Shown here: positions 61,363 through 64,000 of the stretch, in pieces
Layout: each line of letters begins with the position of its first letter
Position numbering within the stretch: the stretch's first letter is position 1
Source of the DNA: Erythrophleum ivorense
Taxonomy: Eukaryota; Streptophyta; Magnoliopsida; Fabales; Fabaceae
Direction: 5' to 3'
DNA: 64,000 bases
NCBI GenBank assembly: GCA_026724425.1
Contig: JAIUCV010000231.1
Span: forward strand, 992,001 to 1,056,000
Program-made: the position numbers and the translations under genes
The notes under the pieces: generated by a model
The model's database searches: none
Seen by the model: the letters and a program-made list of their open reading frames with translations, nothing else
What the model was told of the DNA's origin: nothing

Positions 61363-63980
61363 ATGTGGGGATTGTTAAATGAAATTACGAATGTAAGAAA
61401 TCAAATGGCCAAAAAAAATGAGTTTGTTTGCATTTATGCAAACAAAAGAATCTTTGATAGTGCTCAAAGTGCAACATTCCAATGCCCTATGTCAAAATAT
61501 ATAACAATTAGTACCGAAATCACATTAGATGCACTAAAAAATGCAGTGAGTCAGAAACTACTACTTTCCCCTAATCAAGTTACGATTAATTTGATATATA
61601 GACTTCCAGCATTACTAAATCCTACGTTGTACCAATTAATTATTTTAGAGGATGATTTTGATGTTCAAAGGATGTAGTAAGCTCACTCACGTTTGCCAGA
61701 GTGATTAAATGCAATTAAATTATATGTGAAGACCTTACTTACTGACTCACAAGTGAGCTTAGAAATGCAGCCAACCTCTTCACAACAATATCAAATCATA
61801 CCGATAGAGACCATTTTTGAATCAAGTTTCTCCCATCTAACTCTTTGCTTTACTAAACCTCATTCTCCAAATGGCTTTAAAGACAATCTATTGGAAAACT
61901 TTGAAAATGAAGATGAATACAATATTAAACTCGACCCTGACTATAATGATGATGGGGATGATGATAGTGATGATAATAATGATGACATTGATGAATTGGA
62001 AAATGATGTTGGATCAGAAGCCCAATATGTAAACTCTACAGCTACTTTTTTCTCCCAAGTTAATATGACATTAACTAGTGGGGATGGATTTGAGGAGGTT
62101 AAGGATAGCACAAACTTGAGCATGCAAGACTTGTATATTGGATTGCAATATCCAAGCCAAAATGTATTACGTCATACTATCAAACTATACTCTATGAAAG
62201 TACATCGCTCCTTTAAGAAATATTTGTTATATGAAAAGTACAAAGAATTTTGGTATATTAGTTATGGGAATAGTTGTAACTGGTGAGTAAAGGCATGCAA
62301 AAAAGGCAAGGGGAAGGGTTCGCATTGGCAAATAACAAAATATAATGGTCCTCATATATGTCTGTCTGCGACCTTATCGCAAGACCATCTGAAATTAAAT
62401 TATGATGTTATATCATCATGTATTGTTGGCATAGTAATTGAGACACTGGATATTTCAATTAGACAAATTATCGAGCATATAAAGAACTTATTTAGATATA
62501 CAATATTATATAAGAAAGCATAAAAAGCAAAATACAAAACCACCGCAATTGTTTTTGGTAATTGGGAGAGCTTATATGCTATATTACTTAGATGGATGAC
62601 TGCGATTTAATGTTTTATGCCTGGGTCATATGTTAAATTTGTAACTAAACAATGTCAAGCTAGCAATTCCACCAGTGAGCCAGTTCTTATGTTCAAGCGT
62701 GTTTTTCGGGTGTACAAATCTTGTATAAATGCATTTGATCATCTGAAACCGATGATTCAGATTGATGAGACATTTCTGTATGGCAAATACAAATAGACTC
62801 TCTTAATAGCAACAACACAAGATGGCGATCAACAGATTATGCTTATTACATTTGCAATAGTTGAGGGAGAGACACAAACAGCATTATCATGGTGCATTTT
62901 CAATTAATATAAACGAGTGGTACGAGAGAGCATGGACTTTGTTTGATCTCTGATAGACATCCATTAATTCTAACTGCTGTTGCTAATCCCTAGACTAGTT
63001 GGCAATCATCATATGGTTATCATGTATTCTGTCTTCGTAATGTGGTTGGCAACTTGCACACTCACTTTAGATTATCAAATTTAAAGCAAATATTGAAAGA
63101 CATTGGTATGTTTTTTCTTTCTAAATAACCAAATACAATATCTTTGTTTTAGTGCCCATTGTAATATCAATGTTTATACTCAATAGGTTATGCGTACAAG
63201 CGTTGTTACTTTGATGAAAAGTTAGCGGCCATATATGAGAAAGCAGTTAAATAGCTTGCAGACATCTTAAAAGAACAATAGATTCGGACATATGATGTGG
63301 AAGGACATCACTTTGGCCACATGACAACAAACCTGACCAAATGCATGAATGACGTTTTCAAAAGCAGCAGGTCCTCACCTATATCAGCCATAACTAAAGT
63401 AACATATTATAGGGTCAACTAATACTTCGTGTAACATGCTAAACAAGTTCATGCTCAGATGACTATAGGCTTAGTTTACTCTTAAAACTTGATAAAAAGG
63501 ATAGCGATAAATGTGCAACATGCCTCTGCATGTTCTGTGTGAGCATTTGACAAAAATAGTCAATCATTTGAGTTAGAGGAACTATATAATCAGATGAATT
63601 GGCAATATGGTCGATGCTACAAAGTTAGTTTGACCAATCGCTTTTGTGATTGCGATGAATTTTAGGTGGAGAAGTATCCCATCAACATGTTCTTGCCACC
63701 CTTACTGCCATTTCCCTAAACCCATTCCAGTATATAGATTTTATTTTCTACCTAAACACCATGCGTAGTGCTTATAACAATAATTTTTCAGTTGATCGGA
63801 GGATAAGAATATTGGCCAAATCTTGACCGTCCGAAGTTGGCTCCTGATCCATCAATGCTTCGTGAGATAGGGTATTGGGACAACTAGCTCGGTGTGGGTT
63901 ATGCCAACAACCAAGACATAATCAAACGACCTGTCCACATCGGCAATGTGATGCTAAGGAAAAAACCAATATTGTACTGA
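61363..63980 (+). pseudogene. MuDR-type MULE transposase pseudogene, running to the window edge
   Basis: From ATG 61363 an N-terminal PB1-like domain includes CIYANKRIFDSAQSATFQCP and ends at TAG 61675. The same frame resumes after three stops with an acidic linker (Asp run 61950-61985), then the MuDR DNA-binding part HTIKLYSMKVHRSFKKYLLY and TKYNGPHICLSATLSQDH. The MULE catalytic domain has HLKPMIQIDETFLYGKYK, TQDGDQQIMLITFAIVEGET and, after a frame change near 62935, LISDRHP and SSYGYHVFCLRNVVGNLHTH. An intron lies at about 63105-63186. The last exon gives GHHFGHMTTNLTKCMNDVFK, a damaged SWIM finger (FCDCDEF then a stop) and, after further frame changes, a zinc-knuckle-like end containing CGLCQQPRHNQTTCPHRQC. 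More than ten stops make it non-functional. Confidence 0.88.
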
Positions 63981-64000
63981 ATGTTTATAATTAACTTGTA

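Noticed and set aside
1..64000. CRISPR arrays, bacterial operons, phage or viral genes
   Set aside because: Nothing of the kind was seen; introns, plant transposons and a SWEET gene place the window in a plant nuclear genome.

Overview
This window is AT-rich nuclear DNA from a flowering plant, probably a eudicot. The evidence is spliced GT-AG genes, a clade III-like SWEET sugar transporter, and plant-type transposons (CACTA, PIF/Harbinger, MULE/FAR1 and long-LTR elements). No species can be named from the sequence alone. Only one intact host gene was found. Almost everything else is transposon or repeat DNA, and the transposase genes present are all broken.

Layout. 1-7494: a long-LTR retrotransposon (5' LTR cut by the window edge, Met-tRNA-type primer site, non-coding interior, 3' LTR of 2964 bp). 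7739-9014 (-): a five-exon SWEET gene, with TATA and G-box elements upstream. 9015-12830: intergenic DNA with foldback miniature elements. 12830-21290: a family of ~2.5 kb repeat units (A, B truncated, C) plus a distinct tail. Unit A is interrupted by a 1.27 kb Pack-MULE carrying a fragment of a CIPK (CBL-interacting protein kinase) gene. 22232-23479: a non-autonomous Harbinger-like element. 23894-29200: a Mutator-like element with ~370 bp inverted arms around a degenerate FAR1/FRS-type transposase gene. 30226-30690: two spliceable exons of an unrecognised gene, fused at their 3' side to more 2.5 kb units (D, E, F), which end in the same tail at 59051-59700.

Unit E is split by a 20.7 kb CACTA element (35005-55727, target duplication CAT). 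That element is itself filled with later insertions: a PIF/Harbinger element with Myb-like ORF1 and DDE transposase pseudogenes (40557-45466, target duplication TTA), a probable Ogre/Tat-like solo LTR (45514-49510), and a second solo LTR (51414-55052, target duplication ATAAA). A 791 bp insert with a 9 bp target duplication sits in unit F. The right end carries an orphan promoter-like block (59855-59976) and a MuDR-type MULE transposase pseudogene running to the window edge (61363-63980).

The two unit arrays look like copies of one ancestral segment (units plus tail). They serve as a scaffold on which the relative order of insertions can be read. All homology statements come from reading translations and motifs by eye; no database search was run.
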